Program-made: the position numbers and the translations under genes | Assembly (NCBI GenBank): GCA_026874595.1 | Contig: CM049306.1 | Location: 61,202,019-61,266,018 of the forward strand | Reading direction: 5' to 3' | DNA: 64,000 nucleotides | Source: Sipunculus nudus | Lineage: Eukaryota > Annelida > Sipuncula > Golfingiida > Sipunculidae | Part shown: positions 11,101 through 26,100 of the stretch, piece by piece | How positions within the stretch are numbered: the stretch's first letter is position 1 | How the letters are laid out: every line of letters begins with the position of its first letter | The notes under the pieces: generated by a model | The model's database searches: none | Told to the model about the DNA's origin: nothing | The model's input: only the letters and a program-made list of their open reading frames with translations

Positions 11101-14100
11101 AAAAAATTGATTACCTGGAATATCCATCTCCGGCCATAGCGCGCATTGCATGATCTGTTGGATCCTAAAAAGTCCATGGAAACATTGAAAAATCTTATCT
11201 TTTTCAAATATTACCGAAGAACCATGGTCATACATTTACTGCAACTAAAGACTAACGAAGGAAAAATATTGAGCTCATTTGGCAAAGAGAAAGGTGATAG
11301 CCGAGGAAGCATTTATATATACTGATTTGAAAAAAAGGACAAATCCAGAGAATATAAGTATTGATAACTATAAACTATAACGTTTAATTTATGCAACATC
11401 AAAGCCATTGCCTTTATCAACTAGAATACGGGTAGTCGACAAGCGACGACGTGTATCCGCCAAAATCAGAGTGTAACGGGTGAAGTGAGGCATAGATTGA
11501 GCGGCAAGGGGAAATAGAGCAAGGTGTATTGCATATTAGCATGGAAGTCTGCAGCCGAAATGTGTATGTAGGTTGCGCCACCTACCACAAAATCCCGAAA
11601 GCTGTCCAAGTTGTACACATATGCAAAATTTAAGGCAGATAAGTCAAACCACTACATGTGCAAAAATGGTGGCAGGTGGCGCCTCCAATTTTGTATATGG
11701 TTAGGAGCTATGTGAGTTCTATACACATGCAAAATTTCAGGGGGATATGTCCAACCAGTCCTAAGATATAAGCCTGAATGTCTGCAGCGTTAACATAATG
11801 TAGGTGGCGTCACCTGCCTAAATTGAGAAAGCTTTATATAAGAATATTTGAAAAAGATGTATAAACACGCAAAATTTAAGGCAGATAAGTCACACCACTA
11901 CTGAGATATGAGTGATTTAGCCCACGGCAGACAAACAGATGGACGCTGTGCAAAAATGGTTGCAGGTGGCCCCTCCAGTTTTGTGTATGATAAAGAGCTT
12001 TTGTGAGATCTATAGACATGCAAAATTTTGGCCCAATTGGTCAAACGGTTCCCGAGATATGAGCTTGGATGTCTAAAGCGTAAACTAGAATGTAGGTGGC
12101 GCCACCTGTCAAAATCAAGAAAGCTATCCAAAATGTATAAACCTGCAAAAATTTACGGAGATATATCAAACCACTGCCGAGATATGAGTGCTTTTATCCC
12201 ATGGCAGACAAACAGACGGACACTGTGCAATAATGGTTGCAGGTGGCGCCACAAGTTTTGTGTAAGATAAAGAGCTATGTATGATCTATAAACATGCAAA
12301 ATTTTGGCCCATATCGGTAAAAACAGTTCCCGAGATAAGAGCTTGGATGTCTGCAGCGTTAACTAGCAGGTAGGTGGCGCCACCTGTCATAAAATCAAGA
12401 AAGCTGTCTAGGATGTATAAACCTGCAAAATCTTAGGCAGATATGTCAAACCACTGCCGAGATATGAGTGATTTTATCCCACGGCAGACAAACAGACGGA
12501 CGCTATGCAAAAATGATTGCAGGTTGCGCCACCAGTTTCTCGTATATTAAAGAGCTATGTGAGATCTATACACATGCGAATTTTCAGGAAGATACGTCAA
12601 ACCAGTCCGGAGATATGAGCATGGATGTCTGCAGCGTAAACGTGAATGTAGGTGGCGCCACCTGTCATAAAATCAAGAAAGCTATCCATGATGTATATGC
12701 ATGCCAAATTTCAGGCGAATTAGTCAAACCACTGCAGAGATATGAGTGATTTTAACCCGAGGCAGACGAACAGATGGACACTGTGCAAATATGGTTGCAG
12801 GTGGCGCCACCATTTTTTGTGTATGATATAAAGCTATCCAAGGGCTACATTTGTACAAAAAATGTTAAATTTTTCCTGATCGGTCAAACGGTTCCCGAGA
12901 TTTGTGGGTTTATGTGTGGAAACAGACGCACAAATGGACGCTGGGCAAAGAGGAAAGGTCAGAGGTCAACGCCAATAGGGTAGGCACCAGTTCACATATG
13001 ACCCGATAATTGATGTAAGTTTCGGAAAAATCCGTCCAGTAGTCTCAGAGGAGTTCTCCAGTAACGAACGCGGCGGCGGCGGCGACGGAACCCGGTGAAA
13101 AACATAGTATCCGAATAAAATTCGTTTTAGCGGATACAAATTTTAGATGGCAAGTCGTTATTTAAACTCTCAGACCAACAGTACAGTTTCAGTAGTGAAC
13201 TGTTAAGTTATTCTTCAGCTTACCATTACATTATCAATGTTTGTTTGTTTGATTTTTTTTCGGGGGGGGGGGGGGGGGGGGCAACATGGCATGATTTGGG
13301 TTTACAGTCACTCTATACACTCAAATGATGACGAAAGATGTGACAACTATGTACCTGTATTTCTTTTGTGTCATTAAAGACAGTGATGTAGATGGCACTT
13401 TCGATCTCTTCTACAGCTGTTGCGTTAATAATATTTCTCCTCAGAAGCGCCCGGTGCTGCAAAGCCATGATATACAACAAGCAGTAGTTTCGGTGTTTGA
13501 GTTTAGCCCTTTGTCCTTGAAATTCTGATTATATATATATATATATTCTAAACAAATAAACTTCGATTTTCTATGGCAAACTGTTCGATTCTGACATTGA
13601 TACAAAAGCTGACCTTTGCCCATGTTGAACGGTCTTGAGTGGTTAGTGAAGCTACCGGTAGTTCGTGATGATCCCCTTCTACAAAGATAAATCGATTACT
13701 AAATAATAACTTCGCCAAGAACAATGTGACGCACATGAAACAAAAGCTATATCGAATATCAGCAAGCGACACCTGGGTGTGAACTAAGAACGGCATTACG
13801 AAACATATTTCACCATCGACACAGCTTTCGAATCCACTCAGTTACACAGATATGGCGCAATAACGAGCATTTCAAGTTTAACGGTCTGTGACACTTGATT
13901 TCGGGTTGAATTCAGCAAATTTTGCAACATCAAAACGTCTATGTTTTTTTATATTGTCTTAACAAAAAGGGATTTTTTTCGACCGTAGATCCCTGAATGC
14001 AACATGAAATTCGAAAAGTTGATTTTCTGGTGCAGTTAAATGTATGGAATTGTACAAACATTAAATCTTAATATACCTTTTTCGCAGTACACTCGATCAT

Positions 14101-17100
14101 TGCAAGTTTTTCAGAGTACAATGCGAGGAAACATTTAACACGCTACTGACCATGTGTTTCCGTTGTGGGGATTCGCATTTGAAATTCTGTCCTAAATAGT
14201 GACTCCTTGGAACTTAATATTATTTGGCATGCACTTATGGGGGCACACAGCATTAAAATTTTAACTGTTCAAACCTTCGGCATGATCCATTATGTACTCA
14301 AACTGTTGTTTAATTTCTCGCTTGGTGAGGAGCCTTTCTCTGCCGCGCTTGTCTGTGGTATACACTTCAACCTTATAATATACACCATTTCTGGAAACAG
14401 AAGAGAAGATCTCCCTGACGTCCAAATCAGTTCAGCATTAGACAGTCTATTTAAAGTGTATATAAATAAGAAAGTCCGAATAATTATATATCTATATATA
14501 TTCGAAATCTCTTTTATTTTTATTCCTCTTTGATCAATAGGAGAAATGCGTTTATTAAATCGTTTCGCAAATTACTTGCCCAACAGACAAAAATACAAAG
14601 AAAAGTGAGCAAATTAAAGAATAATTGGCACAAACATAATTGTCACAGGCTTAGCAAATTATAAGAAATGTCATAGGAGATGAGGAAGTGAGAGTTTGAT
14701 TGAAAGAATAATGCTAACAAATATATCAATACTGACAGTTATTATTCTTACAGACATGTTATTTTTATTTTCAAACATGTTTTACCAGGATAGCCTATCC
14801 AGCTGATTTGCTGTTTTTTTCAATAGGGTCTTTGGGAAAGTTAGTTACACATTAAAATATACATCATACAGGTTGGACATGGCAAATTACTATGTCGAAT
14901 ACATTATATATATATATATATAGGTAGGTTTATGGTAAATATACGTGTCTAATATTAAATTGTTAAAATGGTCGTTACTTGAGGCAGTTATTTCATACAT
15001 ATAGACCAGCATATCTAAAACTAGACTAAAACTAATTTCACGCCTTGGCATGGGTAACATAAAAATATGGCTGTCAGAAGACCGTGTTTTGTATTATATT
15101 ATTGTTAGATAGCTATAAGTGTTACAGCCCATTCCTGTATTAATTGATGTTTACCTGATAACGATAATGTGTTTTGAGTTTGGATATTGCCTAAGTTTGT
15201 CTATCTGCTCCCCTGGTAGCCGGACAGTCCCGAACATATACCTGAAAAATATCCGACGAGACATGAAAAGTGGCTTGCTTAATAAGCTGAGAGTGTCTAA
15301 TTATAAATGACAATGTATACTATAAAAACACACTGTTGCTCTTTGACAAGAGCAAAAAAAAAAAACTGAAGAGACGGGACTGCTGACCTTCAAATAGGTT
15401 TTGATTTGAAGATGTTCTTCTTCGGTTGTATAATAAGGTTTGGAGACATTGGAAATTCTTTAATCAGGACTTATAAACCAAAACGTTTAATACAAACGCA
15501 GGGTTCAAACATGATTCCCTTAAAAACAGTATTATCAACAGGCACGTCCTTGCTAGATATATTATGTCCATGTTTCTGTAACTATAGTGATCCGAGAGCT
15601 CGAGGATGTTCCTATATGTGTGGGGAATTCGAATTTGGAAATCTTATTAATTTATCCGTAGCCGCTTTCTCATGACACAGCTGAGAAGAGAGGTACCCGT
15701 AAGTATGAAGGACACGAAGTCCACCAGGAGCTAAAAATCGTCATATTCGATTTTGTGATGTTGGCTTTGCGTGACCTCTATACTTACAGGTCCCCTTTTC
15801 TCAGCTGTTAAATGAGAAAACAGCTACCTTTTGGCAAATAAGAATTCCAGATTCAAACCCCCCACAAATTTACCTAAATGAACACCCAAAAACATAAATA
15901 AACTTCCTGTGCTATGGGACCAAAGTGTTATCAATAACCACATGAGATTATCACTGTTATTTAAATAGGCTAGGTCAAATATGTGCGTAACTTACTTAGC
16001 ACCATCCATACACAGTGGCAGGAACCCGAGGACCATTTGTGGTTCCAGTCCGTTTTTCTTTAAGGCTTCCCAACCACTAAAAAAATTTAAATCAGGAGTA
16101 AACTATAAATTGCGTACAACACCAACATATATATCTGTGTGTGTGTAAACGTATGAATCAAATGAATCCTGCAAATTCTTTATTTTATGTACACATTATA
16201 TGTATGAATGTTATTTTAAAACATGTATCATCTGTTTGTATATAATACTTGGGTGCAAAATAATGTTAGTCTACTAAAGTTTCTCCCACATTAAATGTGA
16301 ACTGTAACGATATTTATAGATTCCTTGCGAATCACACATGTCGATGACGGATGGCTTTATTTACAATTATGCATCATCCATTTAAAAATTTTTTGGATAT
16401 TAAAAGCTTAAAATTTAATGCGGCCGGCCTCAGCCACCCAGCTTGGGACTTCTGTATATGGCCCGCATATTTATCAGTTTTATGACGTCATATTTACCAA
16501 AACATTCAAGGCCATCACCCGTAATCATTCAAAGGCAAGTGCACGTATTCATGAGCTTGCTGAGTGGAAAACGGAAGGCATCAGAGTTTTCAACTTGAGA
16601 AAAAAAAAAAAAATTTAACCGATCAGGGGGGAAAATCCATTTTTTTGCAAATGCCGGTACCGGTTGTAATATTATCCACTGTGCATGAAACAATGTACGT
16701 CTTGCAAAACAGTCTGTACTGATCAATGTGTGTTTTCTGGTGATAGACTATAGTTTACTAATAGGCCATATATCTATCACACGAACGAATTTTGAAAGCC
16801 ATCACATTATTCCCACCTAGGCTTAGGCCCTAATTATAACGTAATTATCAGTGGCGGGTCCATGATTTAGGAAAAGGGCGGGTCCAACCCAGGAGGGTTG
16901 ATAAAACCTGAAAAAAAATCCTCAGGCCCAGAAGGGGAAGTCCAGGGTGCAAAAATTGGTCTGAAACTCTTAAACAAGTGGCCCACGGGCCATAACGCTC
17001 AGCTGAATTCAAGCAGCCTGGAACATTGGTTAAAATGTCTCCCAGAGTGCTCAAAAGCATGCATTTTGCCAATAGATCTTAGATATCGGTTACAGTGACC

Positions 17101-20100
17101 TTATTTTTCATCCAAGAGCTACCAGTTGTGCCAATCTGACTAAAAGAGTGTTCTTTCACACTGCTTGCAAAAAAATAGGTCACGGTGACATAATTTTAAG
17201 GGTTCAAAGGAGCTTTTTATGAAACTCCTATGGACCTCATGTAAGAAGATTCTAGGTCAAATGGATTCATTTTGTGCCCCATCTGACTCACTTGACACTT
17301 CAAAAATCATGTTTTCGGCCCGTTATTCGCAAAATATAGGCCACCATGACCTAACATCAAGTTTCCACAGAAATTTGCTTAGGACTCCCTGGATTTACAG
17401 TTAGAAGTTTTTAGGTATATAACAGTTACAGTTTGAGCCCTAAAAACAACCAGACCGCATCATTTGTAGTTTTCAGAGAAAAATGTTTAAAAAAGCTCGA
17501 TAAAATACAGGTGGCGCCACCAGTCTGCAGCAACTGATGAAATGCTTCATGATCAATATGTATTGAAATTATCATGGCGATCAATGCATTAGTTCTTTAG
17601 ATACTCGAGCTTTTCTATCATATTTTTAATTATTCTGGGGGGAGGGGGGGGGGGTACTCAAGATCCCTTTGGCTCAAAGGATACGGGTAACAGACACCTA
17701 ATTTCAGGTTTCCAAGGAGATTTTTCACGGACCTCCCTGGATGTCAAGTTAGAAGATCCGAGGTCCAACAGTTACGATCTGTCCCCTCCTGATAGACGAT
17801 CCCTTCATTTGAAGTTCTCAAAATAGGTAAGAAAATTTGTAAAAAGCGAAAAATACAGGTGGGGCCATTAGTCTGTAGGAACTGATGAAATACTACATGA
17901 TCAATATACATGCACAGAATCATGGCGATCAACGTATTAGTTATTCAGATACTGGAGCTTTTAATAATATTTAATTAATCAGGGGGTACTTTCGAGCCCC
18001 ATAGCTCGAAGACAATAGGCCGCAGTGATCTAATTCAAGGTTCCAAGGAGATCTTTTGTGGACCAATATGGGTGTACAGTTAAAAATTTCTAGGTCCAGT
18101 GGTTACGATTTGTGCCTTGTTAACGGACGGAAAGACGACGGACGAAGAGTGATCGCTATAGCTCAGATGACTGAAGGTTGCGGCGGCTGAAAAAAAAACC
18201 CTGGATCCGCTTCAGATTATGATTTTGTTCAGTCTGGTTTTAGACTTTTTTTATTTATGTGTAATCAATAATCAGATTTTCATTTTATTGTTTAACTATC
18301 AACAGTTTGTATAAGCTGGGAGTATATGCCTAAAGTTGCGTATTGGTCGAGGCCTGTATTTTTGTTCTCTCGACCAAACAGTTGTTTCCGTTGTTTATCA
18401 AATATAATTATCATTTTATTTTGATTAATGTTTTTTTTCTTCTTTTTTTTTGTTGGAGGTAACCGTGTCCATTTTTTAATGCTTTGCTTAACTAAGTATA
18501 TGTACATCTGCAGAGTTCCATTCCGGTTTCGGTTTACGTGACAGGGGCTTATATCCAATTTTTCCTGGCGTCAACCAGGTTCGGAATACCTCTCCTGCGG
18601 GCCCTGGGTGTGTGTCATCCCCATGAATGGGTTATGTTCAATTATCGTACAAACAGTCTCAGTAATCGTATAATTTAACAGAACAAGAAAAGCGCGTGTT
18701 TGATGTAAGAATAGGCACAGCAGTAAAATCTCAGACGAGCAGAGCAGTAAAATTGTTTTGTTTGTAAGGTAACTATGACGTCATTACCTGACGTCAAAAC
18801 TCTGATGGTGCCGCCGTGCGGTGTCATAGCATTGCTCATGTTCCTAAGGCTTATTTCTTTTACTTCAAATTGTTACCTTCACTGTAATAACCTATCATTT
18901 TCCTTACCGAATAACTTTCATGCTGAATCCACTGAGCGAATAAAAAAATCTTTACAGATCACTTTTAACGTCTTATGAAATAGAGAGTAAAATGACACAC
19001 GTTATTGAATACAGAGAGTATAATGACATAAGTTATATATGAAAGTAATACATACGTAAGTATTGAGAAAACTGAGTTGACGGCACGTGCTATACGATTT
19101 TTACTGACCTCCGGTACCACTGTTGACGTCATGAAGAAGTTTACATTAACTGTAAAAAAATGAAATAATCCATTGTGTAAAATCGCCTCAAAAGAACACC
19201 AGATAATGTTTTTTAATAGATCCAATCTTGGACGTTATTTAATTTCAAGATACAAAAACCCCACTTACCTTCTTCTTTCCTGCTATATACAATCATTTCA
19301 TATTTTTCCTATTATAATTAACACTGAGAAAATAACTACTTTTTTCCCTGTACGAATTAAAATGGAAATTACGGCGTAAATACGCTTTCACACGGCATAT
19401 CCTATAACACAGTGAAAACACACATGGAGCTATGGCTATTACGATCCGATTATACCAAAATGTTTATCGCGCAGTGTATTTATTTTCATAACCATGCACT
19501 TTCATAAAAGCATTATTTTATTCTAGCTTTCCTCTCACCATTTGGTGAATAGTTACGCTCATTTCATCTTTGGTAATTCATTTATTTGATGTTAGAAACG
19601 ATCCGTGGCATAAAGACACCATTTGGTGTCCACCACCATAGAATTGACTCTGGCTTAGATTCTTCTTGAATAAGAACGCAGCGTCCTCTAAGCTCATGCG
19701 ATGTAGGTGTTACAGAAATGGTCTAAATAGAGTAAATAGTAACACAATGTTCAGTGTACCGAAAAATACTGTTTTAATTTTGTGGTTTTAATTTTCTTTA
19801 AAATTTACTTTCAATCATGGCTTAACTATTAATCATTTCAATTGGTTTTTAAACTTTTACCTTGTCTTACTACCGTTTATTCGTAAACAATTTCTGTAGT
19901 TGAAGAAGGTAAATTAACGACTGCATGATTTTGATAATTTGTTTTCACTTGTAAATTGATTCTTAAAAAAATGTATGAACGTGTTAATAGCCCAATTTAC
20001 ACTAGAAAAGTGTGGCGCGCGCTAGACCGGTCCAGAAAAATGTGGAGCGGGCTGCATTTTAACTTGCGTTCACACTGTGCCGGACCAAGTCACCATGTAG

Positions 20101-23100
20101 AACGCGCTACCCTGTCAAGTTAGGCCGCATGGCACTTTGCCCGGCCTAGAATCTGCATTGCGTTTACACACAGATAAATACTGCAATCTGGCGCGGTCTG
20201 GATTGGATTTCCCCTTACCCGTATGGGTAATTACTAGTTACATGACAGCCGAGTCTTGCTGGAGCCGCTCCACTTCTGTTTACACATGTTCGAAGCACAA
20301 ATGTAGACCGCGCCAGTCGCTGTCTGGCGCACGCTAGAATGAAGAACCGATTCAACCTGGTGGTCAAAATGTAGCGCGCCCCAGACCGAAAATCCTCGAA
20401 ATCTGGCGCGTTTGGGAACTCAGCGCGCGCTAAACGATGTAGAGCACACCAGAAAAACGTGTGTAAATGGGGCTAATATGATTTATTTCGCTTTATACGT
20501 GCAGTGAAATTTATACCGTCCAAAGGCATTAGTAAAACAGAAATTATTACGTATATAGGCTACCGTTTCGCACTGTATGCTTTATTTGTCTTAATATGCA
20601 TCCATGTTTCCTATAAAAATATGCCTTGGAGATTCAAGAACTGTGTTTTCATAACTCAATATTTTAGAAAAGTGAGAATGGAATCAATATTGATAAAGAA
20701 ATAAAGGCCTTATTACTGACATTCTGGTTTACCCTAGAGACTGCATGGTGCCCTAGGTATTATTAACTCACGTGAGACTGTATGGTGTCCTAGGCATTAT
20801 TAACTCACGTGAGACTGCATGGTGCCCTAGGTATTATTAACTCACGTGAGACTGCATGGTGTCCTAGGTATTATTAACTCACGTGAGACTGCATGGTGCC
20901 CTAGGTATTATTAACTCACGTGAGACTGTATGGTGTCCTAATTTTTATAAACTCACGTGAGACTGCATGGTGCCCTAGGTATTATTAACTCAGTGAGACT
21001 GTATGGTGTCCTAGGTATTATTAACTCATGTAAGACTGCATTGGTGCCCTAGGTATTATTAACTCACGTGAGACTGCATGGTGTCCTAGGTATTATTAAC
21101 TCACGTGAGACTGTATGGTGCCCTAGGTATTATTAACTCAGTGAGACTGAATGGTGTCCTAGGTATTATTAACTCATGTGAGACTGCATGGTGCCCTAGG
21201 TATTATTAACTCACGTGCTATGGGTTGTCTGTTGGTAAGATATGCCGTATCAAGCCACCAATCTGCTAACCAGCTTCGCTTTTCGCGGAATCTGAATATC
21301 AACAGAACAACATTGTATTATATTATCATTATTACTGTAAAATAATATTTTATACACAATATAACTGTATTATAAGGACAGTATATCTTTTAAGTTTTAT
21401 GACCGTAAACTTTGTAAACACTCATATGGCTGTTCATGGGATCTTTATAAAAGTAGGCTTATAGTCGTGTTGAAGGGGTTACCTAGATAGACATTTCCAA
21501 CATAAAATGTTCGCTCGGGAGCAAAATAGGGGTCGTTATAGCCCGGTGGTAATGTTACAGGGGTAATAGTCAAGAGGAGCTCACTGTAACATATCTGCAA
21601 TGAAAATGTGAAAGTTTGGTAAAAGGCAGATATTTCAAAAGAATTTGACTCTTAACCTTTTGAGCAGGTATTGTTGCAGTATCGGTCCATCGTTCTTCCG
21701 TAAATCTTCCACGGCTTGCTCGGTCTCTCTGTATTCATCTGGGGTGAGTAATGGTTTCACGGTCTTAAGGTACCTGCGGCAGAAAAACATACCATGGAAA
21801 GTGAAGAGAATAATTATAAATTTTGTCTGATAAAGACTCGTACGCACTTGCGAATTTGGATATCATTCATTCTTCTGAACGAGCTTCGTTGAAAAGGATG
21901 CATCGATGTCAAAGTATTAAACCAAACTGTGTTTTGGAATAGCCAGTATAGTGCAACTGCTTAAGTATTTCCGTGCACATGCCCCCAGTGCAGGATTTTA
22001 CAAACACTCAGCGCGGGTTTCGTGGTATATTCTTTTCTTGCCATATATAACAACGTTATCATCAGTCCGTCGATATCCCCTTTTCATTCCAGTCTCTAAT
22101 CTTTAGCCATGAGCTGTGTTAGCTACACAACAACTTGTGACTGGCCTTGAACTTAAACTTGGCTCGCTTTAGGTGTCAGCCGATCTTCGTGGGTCGACTT
22201 GACTTGGCAAAAAGTCGGCTATCTTCAAATGGCTTGAAACAATTTATGTTTTATGTCATTTTTACAAAACATATTGTATTAACAGCAATTATATTTTTAG
22301 TTCAAGACATTTTATAAATCATGTGTATAACTGGTCCTTGATGATATACTGAGGTTCCATCTGGGAAATTCCGTCGACTGAAATGTTTATTCGCGTAGTT
22401 TCATCGGTCAAATAACTTTATATTGCACTTTATCGGCCTATTTGTTTTTAATTCATTTTTAAAATAAACATCTTCACAAAAGTCCGACAAGGGTGCAAAG
22501 ACTAAGTTCACTTCAGCTTTAACCAGAAATCTACATTCTAAGGAAAACAAGCCTCCGCCATTTTGGCATTCACTTAAACGGCCCATATTCCCAGCTTCAT
22601 CCGTGCATAAAGTGCCTATACATTTGTGAATAGTCCTTAATGATGTTCCTGAATGTTCCGGATCCACATCAAAATCTAATCAATTTTTCCTTGTTTCATT
22701 CCCGAAATTCCGAGAACATTTTATGAGATTTCGTTCATGATTGTGGGTCCGTATGTTGTGAACAAACACAGAAACACACACACAAACAGACACATGAACG
22801 GGAATGAACGCATACCCTCCTGGCGGAGGCAATTACTGCACGGCAAACTTGAGCCCAAGTCGGCTGGTGCATGGCCACCGGGGTCTACTCCTTCCTGGGG
22901 TTACCGACCTATCCGACTACATATAGCAACATTTACACTTGGCCGGTCGATCTTGGTTTATTAAGGTTTAGTCCAGTAAAAACAGACATAAAAGGAGAAA
23001 GATGTTTAATTGAATCGTATGAAAAATGAAACCGTACAAAAACCCGTAACAAGTGTTACTCCTACATTTTTACCTGTCACATGAGCTGTCCAGTGGGGGC

Positions 23101-26100
23101 ACGGGCAGTTTTGGCATGGCATCTTCAAAGTCAAATGTTCCATGAGGTCCAGGACCCACCAGGGTCTTCAGGGTCAAGCCCCATAACTGAAGCGTACCAC
23201 AAGATCATTTTAATTTCCATGTACATGTACTTGAAATCCAATCATTATTTTTAACTCTGAGTACAGCATACCTGAAAATGAAAGAAAACGTCTGAAATTG
23301 TAATAAGCTGGCTGATCTTCTTTGCACAATATGGCACGTTTACGTAACACCTTACAAGTAATATATATGCGAGTACTAATATCCTGATTGATAACTGCTT
23401 GGCGTGTTTTACCTTCTAATAATATCATGATTGATAACTGCTTGGCCCGTTCTACCTTCTTATACTAACATGATTGATAACTGTCTGGCCCGTTTTACCT
23501 TCTAATAATATCATTTTTGATAAAAGCCTGGCCCGTTTTACCTTCTAATAATATCATGATTGATAACTGCCTGGCCCGTTTTACCTTCTAATAATATCAT
23601 GATTGATAAAAGCCTGGCCTGTTTTACCTTCTAATAATAACATAATTGATAACTGCCTGGTGTGTTTGACCTTCTAATAATATCATGATTGATAACTGCC
23701 TGGCCTGTTTTACCTTCTAATAATATCATGATTGATAACTGCCTGGTGTGTTTGACCTTCTAATAATAACATGATTGATAACTGCCTGGCCTGTTTTACC
23801 TTCTAATAATATCATGATTGATAACTGCCTGGCCCGTTTTACCTTCTAATAATATCATGATTGATAACTGCCTGGCCCGTTTTACCTTCTAATAATATCA
23901 TGATTGATAAAAGCATGGCGTGTTTGACCTTCTAATAATATCATGATTGATAACTGCCTGGCCAGTTTTACCTTCTAATAATAACATGATCGATAACTGC
24001 CTGGCCCGTTTTACCTTCTAATAATAACATTATTGATAACTGCCTGGTGTGTTTGACCTTCTAATAATATCATGATTGATAACTGCCTGGTCCGTTAGAC
24101 CTTCTAATAATATCATGATCGATAACTGCCTGGCCTGTTTTACCTTCTAATAATATCATGATTGATAAATGCCTGACCTGTTTTACCTCCTACTAATATC
24201 ATGATCGATAACTGCCTGGCCCGGTTTACCTTCTAATAATATAATGATTGATAAAAGCCTGGCCCGTTTTACCTTCTAAAAATAACATGATTGATAAAAG
24301 CCTGGCCCGTTTTACCTTCTAATAATAACATGATTGATAACTGCCTGGCCTGTTTTACCTTCTAATAATAACATGATTGATAACTGCCTGGCGTGTTTAA
24401 CTTTCTACAAATATCATGATTGATAATTGCCTGGCGTGTTTGACCTTCTAATAATATCATTATTGATAACTGCCTGGGCTGTTTTAACTTTTAATAATAA
24501 CATGATTGATAACTGCCTGGCCCGTTTTACCTTCTAATAATATCATGATTGATAAAAGCCTGGCCCGTTTTACCTTCTTATAATAACATGATTGATAACT
24601 GCCTGGCGTGTTCGACCTTCCAATAGTATCCTTATTGATAACTGCCTGGCCTGTTTTACCTTCTAATAATAACATGATTGATAACTGCCTGGCGTGTTTG
24701 ACCTTCTAATAATATCATGATTGATAACTGCCTGGCCCGTTTGACCTTCTAATAATATCATGATTGATAACTGCCTGGCCTGTTTTACCTTCTAATAATA
24801 TCATGATTGATAACTGCCTGGTGTGTTTGACCTTCTAATAATAACATGATTGATAACTGCCTGGCCTGTTTTACCTTCTAATAATATCATGATTGATAAC
24901 TGCCTGGCCCGTTTTACCTTCTAATAATATCATGATTGATAACTGCCTGGCCCGTTTTACCTTCTAATAATATCATGATTGATAAAAGCATGGCGTGTTT
25001 GACCTTCTAATAATATCATGATTGATAACTGCCTGGCCAGTTTTACCTTCTAATAATAACATGATCGATAACTGCCTGGCCCGTTTTACCTTCTAATAAT
25101 AACATTATTGATAACTGCCTGGTGTGTTTGACCTTCTAATAATATCATGATTGATAACTGTCTAGCCCGTTTGACCTTCTACTAATATCATGATCGATAA
25201 CTGCCTGGCCTGTTTTACCTTCTAATAATATCATGATTGATAAATGCCTGACCTGTTTTACCTCCTACTAATATCATGATCGATAACTGCCTGGCCCGGT
25301 TTACCTTCTTATAATATAATGATTGATAAAAGCCTGGCCCGTTTTACCTTCTAATAATAACATGATTGATAAAAGCCTGGCCCGTTTTACCTTCTAATAA
25401 TAACATGATTGATAACTGCCTGGCCTGTTTTACCTTCTAATAATAACATGATTGATAACTGCCTGGCGTGTTTAACTTTCTACAAATATCATGATTGATA
25501 ATTGCCTGGCGTGTTTGACCTTCTAATAATATCATTATTGATAACTGCCTGGGCTGTTTTAACTTTTAATAATAACATGATTGATAACTGCCTGGCCCGT
25601 TTTACCTTCTAATAATATCATGATTGATAAAAGCCTGGCCCGTTTTACCTTCTTATAATAACATGATTGATAACTGCCTGGCGTGTTTGACCTTCCAATA
25701 GTATCCTTATTGATAACTGCCTGGCCTGTTTTACCTTCTAATAATAACATGATTGATAACTGCCTGGCGTGTTTGACCTTCTAATAATATCATGATTGAT
25801 AACTGCCTGGCCCGTTTTACCTTCTAATAATATCATGATTGATAACTGCCTGGCCCGTTTTACCTTCTAATAATATCATGATTGATAACTGCCTGGCCTG
25901 TTTGACCTTCTAATAATATCATGATTGATAACTGCCTGGCGTGTTTGACCTTCTAATAATATCATGATTGATAACTGCCTGGCCTGATTTACCTTCTAAT
26001 AATATCATGGTTGATAACTGCCTGGCGTGTTTGACCTTCCAATAATATCCTTAGGATAAAAGCCTGGCCCGTTTTACCTTCTAATAATAACATGATTGAT

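Noticed and set aside
19241-19310. Small minus-strand open stretch YEMIVYSRKEE before a GTAAGT, considered as a CPT1 exon
   Set aside because: Its phases would introduce a stop in exon 6, and exons 4-5-6 already join perfectly without it.
19618-19740. Minus-strand open frame containing ELRGRC and ILWWW, considered as a missing CPT1 exon
   Set aside because: Its splice phase does not join exon 4, an in-frame stop lies directly upstream, and exon 5 at 19056-19149 fits both phase and homology.
24484-25750. Identical 63-residue minus-strand frames containing LLLEGKTGQAVIN
   Set aside because: They are translations of the 43-bp satellite. The unit length is not a multiple of three, and identity reflects array duplication.
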